Shown here in pieces: positions 32,558 through 40,271 of a stretch of DNA of 64,000 nucleotides (position 1 is its first letter; every line of letters starts with the position of its first letter). Made by a program: the position numbers and the translations under genes. The stretch is from CAJCIS01 sp965276755 (lineage in GTDB: Bacteria > Pseudomonadota > Alphaproteobacteria > Acetobacterales > Acetobacteraceae): contig OZ255625.1 in assembly GCA_965276755.1 (NCBI GenBank), positions 2,666,001-2,730,000 of the forward strand, given 5' to 3'. A model generated the notes under the pieces. It searched no databases. It was not told where the DNA came from and saw nothing but the letters and a program-made list of their open reading frames with translations.

Positions 32558-33667
32558 TCAGCCCCCAATCATTGCGCCCGTTGGAAACACCCCTCGCCGC
32601 GGATCGAATGCCGCGCTCCCACTGGCGGGCCTTGCCGCTTGCTCCGATAGACTACGTGCCATCCAGCGGCCCATCAGCGTGCCATCCAAATAGACGTCTC
32701 CCTCTGTCGGACCATTGTTGGCCTGCGCGGCGGCTGATGGGGTTGAAGGTTCTGCTGGATCTGGCCGCACGTTCGTGCCTGAATTGAAAGATGCTTGACC
32801 CTGTTGCGCATTCTGTCGGTCTGGCACAGACGTACTCTGCCGCGTTGGCGCAGCGGGCACCGGTGCGTTCACCCGCCCTGCTGGGCCGCTGCCGTCCCCG
32901 AACGTGCCGGCTCGCATCACGGCCGCGCGCGTGCCTGCGTCGGACGTTGGCTGTTTAGTCGCAAACCTCCTGTGGTCGACAAAGGCAACCCCGGCCGGTG
33001 CATGCCCAGACCTCTGAGCCGGAGATTCAGAGTTCTGAGCAGCAGACAAAGTCGTTTGCGTAAAGCTTTCGTTCGGCGCGCGCATGGCTGCCGGGTCGCG
33101 GTATGATGTCGCCAAGCGTTTAGTGACAGCGCCGGGCTGCAACGCCAGGCCTCGTGATAACGCCTCCGAATTCGACCCCCCGGCGAAGGTGCCGCCGCCA
33201 CTGGGCAATCTGCTCAAGCGCCTGTCCGCCGCAATAGCCGGCAAGGAAGCGTCACTTTTAACCGCCGCCTGGCTTGCCTTCACCAGTGCCTTGGCCGTTG
33301 GACCTAGCAAATTCAACTTAATCCTTGGGCTGGCCGGGACTGCTCGCGCGCGACCGCTCGGAACTTGAACTGCACGGGTCTGCGTCGTGGCCGGGGTCGC
33401 AGCCTTGGCTTGCGTCTCATCTCTTGATGGTATGGCCGCATTGTCAACGCTGGGCGAGCCGGTTTGCGCCCCTTGCGCAACAGTGTTGTTCGGTCGTGCG
33501 TCGCGCACCTGCTTTACAGCAGCCACCGGCACAATACTTTTCAGCTTCGCTTGCTGGTAGGCGATTCCGCGCCTGGACATGTCTAACGCCTGAACGCCAC
33601 GTGCGATGCTGGCTGCGAGCCCAAGCCGGGCCGCCAACGCCGCTCCGTGCCCGATCGCGTCGCTCAT
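32558..33667 (-). CDS. Putative tape-measure-position protein (short)
   Basis: A 369-residue protein rich in Ala, Ser, Pro and Thr with a helical N-terminus (GAALAARLGLAASIARGVQALDM split). A long low-complexity, probably disordered middle follows, and a small conserved-looking C-terminal module is GDVYLDGTLMGRWMARSLSEQ through RRGVFPTGAMIGG. It lies exactly between the tail chaperone pair and the gpU-like gene, where the tape measure belongs. It lacks the long hydrophobic helices normally seen. If it sets tail length, the tail would be short. No other candidate exists in the block. Confidence 0.6.
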   Translation of the reverse strand: MSDAIGHGAALAARLGLAASIARGVQALDMSRRGIAYQQAKLKSIVPVAAVKQVRDARPNNTVAQGAQTGSPSVDNAAIPSRDETQAKAATPATTQTRAVQVPSGRARAVPASPRIKLNLLGPTAKALVKASQAAVKSDASLPAIAADRRLSRLPSGGGTFAGGSNSEALSRGLALQPGAVTKRLATSYRDPAAMRAPNESFTQTTLSAAQNSESPAQRSGHAPAGVAFVDHRRFATKQPTSDAGTRAAVMRAGTFGDGSGPAGRVNAPVPAAPTRQSTSVPDRQNAQQGQASFNSGTNVRPDPAEPSTPSAAAQANNGPTEGDVYLDGTLMGRWMARSLSEQAARPASGSAAFDPRRGVFPTGAMIGG

Positions 33668-33712
33668 CCAGCCAATCCCTCTTCAAAAGCCGTCAAACTA
33701 AAGCAGGCCAGA

Positions 33713-34224
33713 TCAATCCATGCTCCAGGACATTGTGCCCCAGTCGAACACGCGTCCATCCAAAGCGCCCAATGCCACAATCCAGGCCAGCCGCTCCGCC
33801 CGCGGCAAAGAAAAGGCCACATCAAATGGCACCCCGTTCCTGACCAAGTACAGGCAGTCCACCAGGTCAGGGTGCCGGCTTAGTTTCCCGGGTCGGCACT
33901 GCCAGGCTCCGCGCGCTCAGCCTCATCGAGCACATCTGCAACCGCGCTGATGCCTCCATCCCCAAGCCGCCGCACCAGGGCTTCGAGCTGTGACTCAGTC
34001 GTAGGCGGCGGCACCGGCACACCATCGATTGCTGTCACTGAAAATGCCAACAGCGCCATGCCCAAATATGGCGTATTGAGCGATAACTCCGCACCTAGCG
34101 CCTTGAACAAACGCAATCGGTCAAGCGCGTCCGGCCGGCGTAGTGAAAGCTCACGGCCTTCGGCGTCGCGTGCCAACAGCGTTCTGTCACTAGCGGCCAC
34201 AATGCGTTCAGATGGCGTTGCCAT
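33713..34224 (-). CDS. Tail assembly chaperone GT, product of -1 frameshift (170 residues)
   Basis: The G frame ends ...ADPGN-stop at 33880. If ribosomes slip back one base on GGGAAAC (33883-33889), translation continues in the -1 frame for 56 residues (LSRHPDLVDCLYLVRNGVPF onward, then FDVAFSLPRAERLAW and GRVFDWGTMSW), ending at the TGA at 33713-33715. This frame has coding-like sequence, no start codon of its own with a ribosome site, and no stop. The arrangement parallels lambda G/GT and P2 E/E', whose long form loads the tape measure. Confidence 0.72.
33880..34224 (-). CDS. Tail assembly chaperone G
   Basis: A 114-residue soluble helical protein starting MATPSERIVAASDRTLL; residues 30-70 (RRPDALDRLRLFKAL) and the C-terminal helical tail (LVRRLGDGGISAVADVLDEA) fit gpG-type chaperones that wrap the tape measure during tail assembly. 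Overlaps the tube gene stop by one base. The stop is preceded directly by a frameshift heptamer. Confidence 0.72.
   Translation of the reverse strand: MATPSERIVAASDRTLLARDAEGRELSLRRPDALDRLRLFKALGAELSLNTPYLGMALLAFSVTAIDGVPVPPPTTESQLEALVRRLGDGGISAVADVLDEAERAEPGSADPGN
33883..33889 (-). other. Programmed -1 ribosomal frameshift site GGGAAAC
   Basis: In the zero frame the site reads ..G GGA AAC then TAA. It has the X-XXY-YYZ form of a slippery heptamer, and lambda G/GT uses GGGAAAG at the same position. A short CACC/GGTG pairing lies just downstream and may form a stimulatory stem, but this is weak. Confidence 0.75.
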
Positions 34225-34652
34225 CAGATACGCTGCCGCTGGGTGGCGAAGAATTCTAGCTTTTGCTTGACGCTGGCATCTCCGCGCCAGGACCCCGCGT
34301 TGCTCAACTTGAACACGACGCCGCTGAACTGGAATGTGGAGGTGGATCCATCCACCTCTTGCACATACTGGTAGATCGTCCCGGCTGGCATGTAGCCCTG
34401 GCTAAAGAACGCCTGCTCGGCAGTCGCCATGAAATCGTCCACGGAACTCGTTCCGCGCTCGACCTCAAAGCTCCCCTCCCAGCCCTTTGGCAATTCAGCA
34501 CCCATGGGCACGCCATCCAGCCGGTCAAGCCGCACGGATTGCGTCAACTGCCGGCAATCAAAACCTGTGACATAGGTCAGATCGATCCGGCCAAATGGTC
34601 CCATAACCACAAGCTGGCAATCTCTACCAATAGAAAATGCATTAATGGGCAT
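34224..34652 (-). CDS. Phage tail tube protein
   Basis: A 142-residue tube protein of contractile tails. Beta-strand-rich sequence typical of the tube fold: CQLVVMGPFGRIDLTYVTGF, WEGSFEVERGTSSVDDFMA, TSTFQFSGVVFKLSNAGSWR and KQKLEFFATQ. It is directly downstream of the sheath gene, as expected. Confidence 0.82.
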   Translation of the reverse strand: MPINAFSIGRDCQLVVMGPFGRIDLTYVTGFDCRQLTQSVRLDRLDGVPMGAELPKGWEGSFEVERGTSSVDDFMATAEQAFFSQGYMPAGTIYQYVQEVDGSTSTFQFSGVVFKLSNAGSWRGDASVKQKLEFFATQRQRI

Positions 34653-34700
34653 GCTATAACCTTCCTGATTGATTCAACGATCGCGTCAAGCACACCTGCA

Positions 34701-36260
34701 TCAGTAAGGCAGAATCTGCTGCTGAACGACCACCGTTTGGCCGCCCTCCACATTGACGATGAACTTCTCGTTGATGCCCTGGTATTGCACCTGCACGTTG
34801 CACTGCACGAACCCCAGACTGGTCTGGCTCGGTGGATTATTACTTGCATCGCAAATGACCGAGAACGGCAATTGCCCCGCGGCATTCAACCCAAGAATAC
34901 CCTGGGCAAGAAGCGTCTGCAGAAAACTCAGCTGCGTCGCACGTATTTGTTGGAACAGTTGCAGGTTGATGACCTGGCCGACAAACCCGCCCATCCCCGC
35001 CGCCAGGGTCGCCGCAATGAAATTTGTCATTCGGCTGTAGTTGTCGCCATTAATCGCGGGGTTGCTCGACGTGTTATGCCCGCACCGCACGCCCCAATAA
35101 GCGCCTCCAGGTTGCGGATTGGCCAGCACGTCAATGCCCGCGCTGAACAGCGTCTGCAGATCGGCCTCGCTATAGGTCCCGACTTGCCCGCTGCCCGGCA
35201 GACCTGATCTCTGCGTACCAATGACACTGTACAACGGCTTATTCAGGCTCGACTGCTCGGGCGAAAGATTACCCAGCCTTCCTGCCACGAACCCCTGGGG
35301 CGATACGATCCGGATCACCCCATTGGTCTGATCGGACCAATAGACCCAGTCGCCAAACATCAACTTGGCAGATGGGAAATTGAGACCGGTCTGCGCAATG
35401 ACTCCGGTTGCGTTGCTGATCGTGTCTCCCGCCGGCCCAGTCAAGATCATATAGACGCCCTCGGAGGCGCCAAAGCCGGCCTGCGCTGTCCACTGAGTCG
35501 AATCATCGGTGTCCGCCAGCACGCCGATGCTGCAACCCTGCCCGCGCAGCGCATACATACCCGTTCGGGGAAGGACATCCTGTCCGACCAGCGTCGCGGC
35601 ACTCACAGTGGTCACGCCATCCGTGCCGCCCGAAAGCAGATTCGAAAAAGCTGCCGGCGACGTAGTCGTTCCCGAACCAAGGCTCGCCACAACAAGCTGG
35701 GAATTGCCCCGAAGCGGTCCGGTTCCGTTATTTACGGCATTCACCAGCGCCTGCCAAAACGCGGCGGGTGAGCTCGCTGGAATGTTGGCGAAGATCTCCG
35801 GCAGAACACCGGGCCTCGAAATCGCCAGAGTCAACGGCCCCTGCGGAGGTCCGGTCAACGTCGCGGTAATCTGATTGCCCAGCGTGCCAGTGTAGCGAGC
35901 CGTCAGCAGCGCCGCGTACACGCCGTTGGCAAGACCGATCGCATAGCTCGCCGCCACATCAGTTCCATCGGTCACCCGAACACAACGAAACCCAGTCGCG
36001 CCCTGCTGGACCGCGGTCGCTAAATTTGTGCCCATGTCGTATTTGCGCGCCGTGACAGGCCCGAATGCCCGGCCGTACTCTGCCATCGACCCGACTGTCA
36101 CCGGTTTGTTGACAGGCCCCCAGCTCGCTGTGCCAACCACGCCAATTAAGTTGGTCGGCACGCCATTCAACACCAGGTTCTGCGGCGGCACAATCTGAAC
36201 ATACAGATCCGGAACGACCAGCGCGCCCGTATTAAGGCTGCCTTGCTGATAGATTGTCAC
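34701..36260 (-). CDS. Contractile tail sheath protein
   Basis: A 519-residue sheath protein. Features include VTIYQQGSLNTGALVVPDLY at the start, NLIGVVGTASWGPVNKPV near 40-60, VLADTDDSTQW, and the conserved C-terminal domain VICDASNNPPSQTSLGFVQC through FIVNVEGGQTVVVQQQ. The GTG start at 36260 follows AAGGAGGG with ideal spacing; the in-frame extension to 36443 overlaps two other genes and is rejected. Sheath plus tube plus baseplate prove a myovirus-type tail. Confidence 0.9.
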   Translation of the reverse strand: MTIYQQGSLNTGALVVPDLYVQIVPPQNLVLNGVPTNLIGVVGTASWGPVNKPVTVGSMAEYGRAFGPVTARKYDMGTNLATAVQQGATGFRCVRVTDGTDVAASYAIGLANGVYAALLTARYTGTLGNQITATLTGPPQGPLTLAISRPGVLPEIFANIPASSPAAFWQALVNAVNNGTGPLRGNSQLVVASLGSGTTTSPAAFSNLLSGGTDGVTTVSAATLVGQDVLPRTGMYALRGQGCSIGVLADTDDSTQWTAQAGFGASEGVYMILTGPAGDTISNATGVIAQTGLNFPSAKLMFGDWVYWSDQTNGVIRIVSPQGFVAGRLGNLSPEQSSLNKPLYSVIGTQRSGLPGSGQVGTYSEADLQTLFSAGIDVLANPQPGGAYWGVRCGHNTSSNPAINGDNYSRMTNFIAATLAAGMGGFVGQVINLQLFQQIRATQLSFLQTLLAQGILGLNAAGQLPFSVICDASNNPPSQTSLGFVQCNVQVQYQGINEKFIVNVEGGQTVVVQQQILPY

Positions 36261-36262
36261 GA

Positions 36263-36427
36263 TCAGCCCTCCTTGCGCTGGTTGGAAGCGGTGGCCGCGA
36301 TTTGCGTCGCTACCACGTAGGCGGCGTGCTCTCCACGAAGACAATCGCGCATCTCGCCCGCGTCCCCAATAACATCGCCCAGCTTGTGCCGCCCGAACGG
36401 GTGCACCACCACCAACACACCGCTCAT
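36263..36427 (-). CDS. Small protein before the sheath (54 residues)
   Basis: Frame from ATG 36425-36427 (strong GAGGGAG upstream) to TGA 36263. Product: MSGVLVVVHPFGRHKLGDVI through GDAGEMRDCLRGEHAAYVV. Short proteins with a VxHPFG...GDVI...GEHA pattern are common just ahead of the sheath gene in Mu-like phages and resemble DUF2635-type. Role unknown; probably tail-terminator or sheath initiation. Confidence 0.7.
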   Translation of the reverse strand: MSGVLVVVHPFGRHKLGDVIGDAGEMRDCLRGEHAAYVVATQIAATASNQRKEG

Positions 36428-36439
36428 CAGCAAACTCCC

Positions 36440-37249
36440 TCAAACATAGATAGATGTTTCGTTGTAAACCAGATCGCCGAACAGCATCGCCGGCGTAAGC
36501 AGAGTTATCGTCGTGCCATACTCAACCGAATAGACAAGTTCCCGCCGGTAGATCGATGCCACCTGATCACCGTCAAAGCTGGCAGTTTTCTGGTAACGCA
36601 ATCGCCCTGCGGTCCCGTCGGCCAACGTCAAGAACGCGACGATGGACAACGCCGATCCCAATGCGCGGCATACAGTGTCCCGGGCTGCGGGCGAGGGCGC
36701 AAATACGCTTACTCGGAAATCTTGCTCCTGACGGGCGCATTCCTCAAAGACCGATGCCACTCCCGCTGTTCGCGCCACCAGCGTGGTTGCACCCGGTATC
36801 GTCAGGCTTCCATTCTGCACCCACGCCACCTGTTGCGCGCGTACCTCCTGCCCCAGAGCTGCGGCAATGAGATCAGCACTATCGCCCGCCTGTGCCTGAT
36901 AGACATATGGCTGACCATCGACCAGAACACCGGCGAGCTCACCTGCAACAGCAACGCCCGAAAAAATCGCCGTCTGTCCCGCCAACGTCACGCTCAGCCC
37001 AGCCGCGATGCTGGACGTCGTGCTCAAGCTGCCCCACCGCGTCGTATTTCGCGTAGCCTCAGGCACCGGGAACACTGTAATATCCACAACGCAGCGCGCG
37101 GCATCTTGGCTCAGCGCGCTGACCTCCGGCGTTCCACGATAAACCCGCACAGCAACGCCACCCAGCAAGGGGAACGGCCCCGATCCAGGAACGGCCACAC
37201 CCAGTATAGCCGCAACCAGCGCCGCCTCGACATCGCAGAGGTCCGCCAT
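36440..37249 (-). CDS. Phage neck/tail-completion protein
   Basis: A 269-residue structural protein: MADLCDVEAALVAAILGVAV, VRVYRGTPEVSALSQDAARC, VTLAGQTAIFSGVAVAGELAG, and a C-terminal YRRELVYSVEYGTTITLLTP. Beta-rich and of a size seen for neck or head-tail joining proteins; position just before the small gene and sheath agrees. ATG at 37249 has GGAGG just upstream; a TTG 12 bases earlier is less likely. Family not named. Confidence 0.65.
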   Translation of the reverse strand: MADLCDVEAALVAAILGVAVPGSGPFPLLGGVAVRVYRGTPEVSALSQDAARCVVDITVFPVPEATRNTTRWGSLSTTSSIAAGLSVTLAGQTAIFSGVAVAGELAGVLVDGQPYVYQAQAGDSADLIAAALGQEVRAQQVAWVQNGSLTIPGATTLVARTAGVASVFEECARQEQDFRVSVFAPSPAARDTVCRALGSALSIVAFLTLADGTAGRLRYQKTASFDGDQVASIYRRELVYSVEYGTTITLLTPAMLFGDLVYNETSIYV

Positions 37250-37270
37250 TCTTCCCTCCAAGACGTCAGT

Positions 37271-37909
37271 TCAAGCCGCTACCTGGCGTGCGGTCATGCG
37301 CCAACCCATGTCGCTCAGCTCTGCGGAAGCCACCAGGAAGGTCCGTCCCCTATCGTCGGCAACAACGTCGCCAACAAAAACGTCACAGGGAAGCAGCGGC
37401 AGCAGCACGATCCAATTGCCGAACTTTGTCTCAGGCAAACTGCCCGAAACGTGCCCACCCTGGCTCAGCACGCTCGCCGGCCATCCATCGATGATCGGCA
37501 CAGCCGCGCGCGCCACAAACCCGCCATACCCGCCTTGGGCCGGCGCCGGCGGCCGCAACACGCGCACCACACTATTTGTCCGCACGCATTGCGCAGGCAG
37601 TAGAGGCCTCTGCGCCGCCACAAAATAGACCGCCCGGTCACCGCATGGATCGATGCCGACCAGATAATCGCCGGCCTGTGTATAGAGATAGTCAAACACG
37701 CCCCACCACAACGCATCGCCATATCCTGCAACACGCCGAAACCGGCCGTCCTGCGCATTGAATGCGCAATAGAGCTTGATGATCCGGTTGCGCGAGGCCA
37801 GCGGCTCGCGCGCGCCACGGGGGCGATAGACGATGAAGGGCATGCCAAGCCGGCGCGCCCCAACGCCCATTCCCTTGCTGATCAGGTTGGCAAGCCTGCG
37901 GCCCTCCAT
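37271..37909 (-). CDS. Phage structural protein, connector region
   Basis: A 212-residue protein: MEGRRLANLISKGMGVGARR, FIVYRPRGAREPLASRNRII, VGIDPCGDRAVYFVAAQRPL, RTFLVASAELSDMGWRMTAR. The start codon ATG overlaps the stop of the previous gene (TAATG), so 37909 is preferred to the 22-codon longer frame. The Gly-, aromatic-rich sequence resembles phage tail terminator or head-tail joining proteins, but no family is certain. Confidence 0.62.
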   Translation of the reverse strand: MEGRRLANLISKGMGVGARRLGMPFIVYRPRGAREPLASRNRIIKLYCAFNAQDGRFRRVAGYGDALWWGVFDYLYTQAGDYLVGIDPCGDRAVYFVAAQRPLLPAQCVRTNSVVRVLRPPAPAQGGYGGFVARAAVPIIDGWPASVLSQGGHVSGSLPETKFGNWIVLLPLLPCDVFVGDVVADDRGRTFLVASAELSDMGWRMTARQVAA

Positions 37910-38280
37910 TACACAACCAGGCTCAAACCGCCCGAGCCAAGCCCTTCGCCAGGCGGCACGCCCAAAAAGGCGCAAAGCCGACGGCGCCAGTTATCGAACA
38001 ACCGGAGCCGATCGCGCACCTCGTCCTTGTTATGCGTCCAGGACGCGGCCGCATCACTGTCCAGATTGTCACTCGCTCCAAGCACGGCCATCTCCAGCTG
38101 CGTCAAGGTCGCCAGATACGTCACGACCACCGCAACCTCGTTGCTTGACAGATTGTTCATCCTGTATTCCAGCGCACCATAGGCGGTGAAGAACCGCCAA
38201 CCGCTGCCCGCGTCAGACGCACCATAAGCCGGGAACCCGCAGAATCTGCGGATATCCGTTTTCTGTTGATCGGTGAACAT
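37909..38280 (-). CDS. Head-tail connector-like protein
   Basis: A 123-residue helical protein: MFTDQQKTDIRRFCGFPAYG, YGALEYRMNNLSSNEVAVVV, LTQLEMAVLGASDNLDSDAA, RLRLFDNWRRRLCAFLGVPP. Small helical proteins of this length next to the capsid gene usually form the head completion ring. GGGAG lies five bases before ATG 38280. Confidence 0.65.
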   Translation of the reverse strand: MFTDQQKTDIRRFCGFPAYGASDAGSGWRFFTAYGALEYRMNNLSSNEVAVVVTYLATLTQLEMAVLGASDNLDSDAAASWTHNKDEVRDRLRLFDNWRRRLCAFLGVPPGEGLGSGGLSLVV

Positions 38281-38324
38281 CGCAACTCCCAGTGCCAAGC
38301 AAGACCGAGCGCGTGTTCAGCCCA

Positions 38325-39653
38325 TCAGCCGATATGTTCAATCATAACCGCCCGCTTGAAGCTGGCATTGGTCGCCGTCGGCACTGTCAGGCTTGTCGTG
38401 GTCACATCAGAAGGTGCGCAAAAGCCACCCATCCAATACCAGGATTGCGCAATGATCTGCTGCAGCCGATCAATCGGCTCGCGGGTCACCATGCAGACAT
38501 TATCCACGATCGATACAATGGAATTCGACGGCGCCACATCCGCCGCTGCCATGCCGGCAAAATCCCCTTCGATCAGCGCGCCCTGTCCCACGATAATGGG
38601 CCGGCGAATCATCGCATTCGGCACATTGGGCGAGAGTTGAACATAAGCCTCATTCGTCAGCACGAACCGCAGACCCAGAAAGTCGTTCACCACCCCCTGT
38701 CCGGGCTTGAACACCTCGTTGGCCGATGTCGAGCCAATGAACAACCGCTGGAAATCCTGGTCCGCGAACAATTGCCGCGCACTGATGGGATCCAGGTAGC
38801 AGTTATAGGCACCATCAATATCGGGCACCGCGTTCAGCCTCAGATTGGCCACCGCATCCAGCACATTGCTCATCGTCAGCGTATCGACCGCCTGAAGCTG
38901 GCTGGTATTACTCCGCCCATTGGGTCGGTAAATCATGGACGCGGTCGCCGCCTGAACGGTGTTGCCCGCCGTGCCATCGCTCACGGTCACATTAGCTGAC
39001 AGCGTCAGCGTGCCGGAAACGCCGCCAGGCGTCGTGGACACGTTCGTGCCATCAACACTGACACCAACCAGCGTATAGCTGTTGCTGCCAATCGTCACCA
39101 TCAGCGGGTTGGCTGGTGAAACCCCTTGCTGCACGCCATAGACAAAGGCAGTCTGAAAACCGCGCACATCATCGACACTGATCACCGGCCCGGCCGAGCC
39201 AAGTGTCGTGCGCACCCGCGTATTGCCACCGAAATATGGGCCAAACAGCGCATTGCGCGCCAGATCATCAAGACTGCGCGCCGCCTGCTCGCCGTTCACA
39301 TACGCGTTCTGCAGGAACTGGCTAGCGATACCAACCCGGCTCGTCACCATGTTCAAGTCCATGGTGGCGGCGTAATTGTTGATCGTCAACGTATACTGCT
39401 CAACACCCCATGTGCCGGGCGTGATGCCGTTATCCAGATTCGTGTTGCCCGATGGCGCCAGCGGCGCTGTCACCGCGGGCCGCAAGCCCGCGCGTGTCTT
39501 GGTCAGCGTCTCGCCGATGCCGACGGCAACCTCTTCGCGATCCGCGCACGCCCTGTAGCCGATGCGCGAACGTATCGCCTGCTGGAATTCTCGCTCCAGA
39601 AAGCCCTGTTGAATGATTGGCTGAAGCGCCAAAGGAAAGTTCTGAATACCCAT
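38325..39653 (-). CDS. Major capsid protein
   Basis: A 442-residue protein between scaffold and connector genes. MGIQNFPLALQPIIQQGFLE, GETLTKTRAGLRPAVTAPLA, VEQYTLTINNYAATMDLNMV, LDDLARNALFGPYFGG and a C-terminal REPIDRLQQIIAQSWYWMGG fit HK97-like capsid proteins of the type not proteolysed from a prohead protease; no protease gene is present. An inserted Thr/Val-rich domain lies near residues 200-250 (LTLSANVTVSDGTAGN). ATG at 39653 preferred over a start four codons upstream. Confidence 0.78.
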   Translation of the reverse strand: MGIQNFPLALQPIIQQGFLEREFQQAIRSRIGYRACADREEVAVGIGETLTKTRAGLRPAVTAPLAPSGNTNLDNGITPGTWGVEQYTLTINNYAATMDLNMVTSRVGIASQFLQNAYVNGEQAARSLDDLARNALFGPYFGGNTRVRTTLGSAGPVISVDDVRGFQTAFVYGVQQGVSPANPLMVTIGSNSYTLVGVSVDGTNVSTTPGGVSGTLTLSANVTVSDGTAGNTVQAATASMIYRPNGRSNTSQLQAVDTLTMSNVLDAVANLRLNAVPDIDGAYNCYLDPISARQLFADQDFQRLFIGSTSANEVFKPGQGVVNDFLGLRFVLTNEAYVQLSPNVPNAMIRRPIIVGQGALIEGDFAGMAAADVAPSNSIVSIVDNVCMVTREPIDRLQQIIAQSWYWMGGFCAPSDVTTTSLTVPTATNASFKRAVMIEHIG

Positions 39654-39725
39654 GCAAGCCCCCACAGATGAACAATCGGCAGGGCTCTTGCCACAGCCGG
39701 TTCTATTTCAGAGTCAAGTAAGCAC

Positions 39726-39836
39726 TTTGGGGGGGGACCGCGTCGGTCCCCCCCAACCCCCCCGTCAACACGTAAACGAGGCAGCTACTGCAGCGTGTTC
39801 CCATTGATAACGGGGGGATGGCACATCTCCCCCAAC
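39726..39836. repeat. G-run palindromic element inside the phage operon (copy I)
   Basis: Left hairpin GGGACCG-CGT-CGGTCCC, then CCCCCCCGTC and, after 43 bases, AACGGGGGGATG with triloop GCA and a T bulge. It lies in the 188-base gap between capsid start and scaffold stop, within the leftward structural operon. The left arm differs in sequence from other copies but keeps full pairing. Confidence 0.75.
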
Positions 39837-39841
39837 CTTCT

Positions 39842-40261
39842 TCAGCGGCGCCGAAGAAGATCCGCCCGTGCAACCCGCCACTCCTGCAGGGTCATCTCCG
39901 TGGCCAATTTCGCACGCACAGGCGCCGCCGACGGCACGCCCGCCACGCTGCTTGAACTCGGCGCGCCAAACAACCAAGGCTTGTCGCGCCGCAACTTGGT
40001 CATGACCGCGGCCACCCCATGCACCGTGCCCTCCGCATCGATGCTGACGCCGCCGCCACCTTCGATCAGCTTAAGACCATCCAGATCGACCATGCCGCGG
40101 CGCACGGCCTCTGCACGCAATTCAGACTGGATCGCCCTTTTCTCGCCGCTCTCACGCGCCTCTCGCAGGCTCGTCTCCAACGCCGCGTTACGTGCGCGCA
40201 GCGCAATTACCTCATCGGCCGCATCGGGCGCTGACGCCTCCTGCCCATCATCGCCTTCCAT
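39842..40261 (-). CDS. Scaffold-like protein with coiled coil
   Basis: A 139-residue acidic helical protein; residues 20-60 (VIALRARNAALETSLREARE) are coiled-coil-like, with MVDLDGLKLIEGGGGVSIDA and RRDKPWLFGAPSSS later. Such small coiled-coil proteins between portal and capsid are scaffolds (GP20/DUF4355-like). ATG at 40261 has GAGAGG six bases upstream; the ATG at 40267 would leave no spacing. Confidence 0.72.
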   Translation of the reverse strand: MEGDDGQEASAPDAADEVIALRARNAALETSLREARESGEKRAIQSELRAEAVRRGMVDLDGLKLIEGGGGVSIDAEGTVHGVAAVMTKLRRDKPWLFGAPSSSSVAGVPSAAPVRAKLATEMTLQEWRVARADLLRRR

Positions 40262-40271
40262 GCCCATCCTC

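Noticed and set aside
36254..37603. A 449-codon plus-strand frame across the sheath/neck genes
   Set aside because: Opposite to three genes with ribosome sites and phage context; product is Arg/His/Gln-rich without structure.
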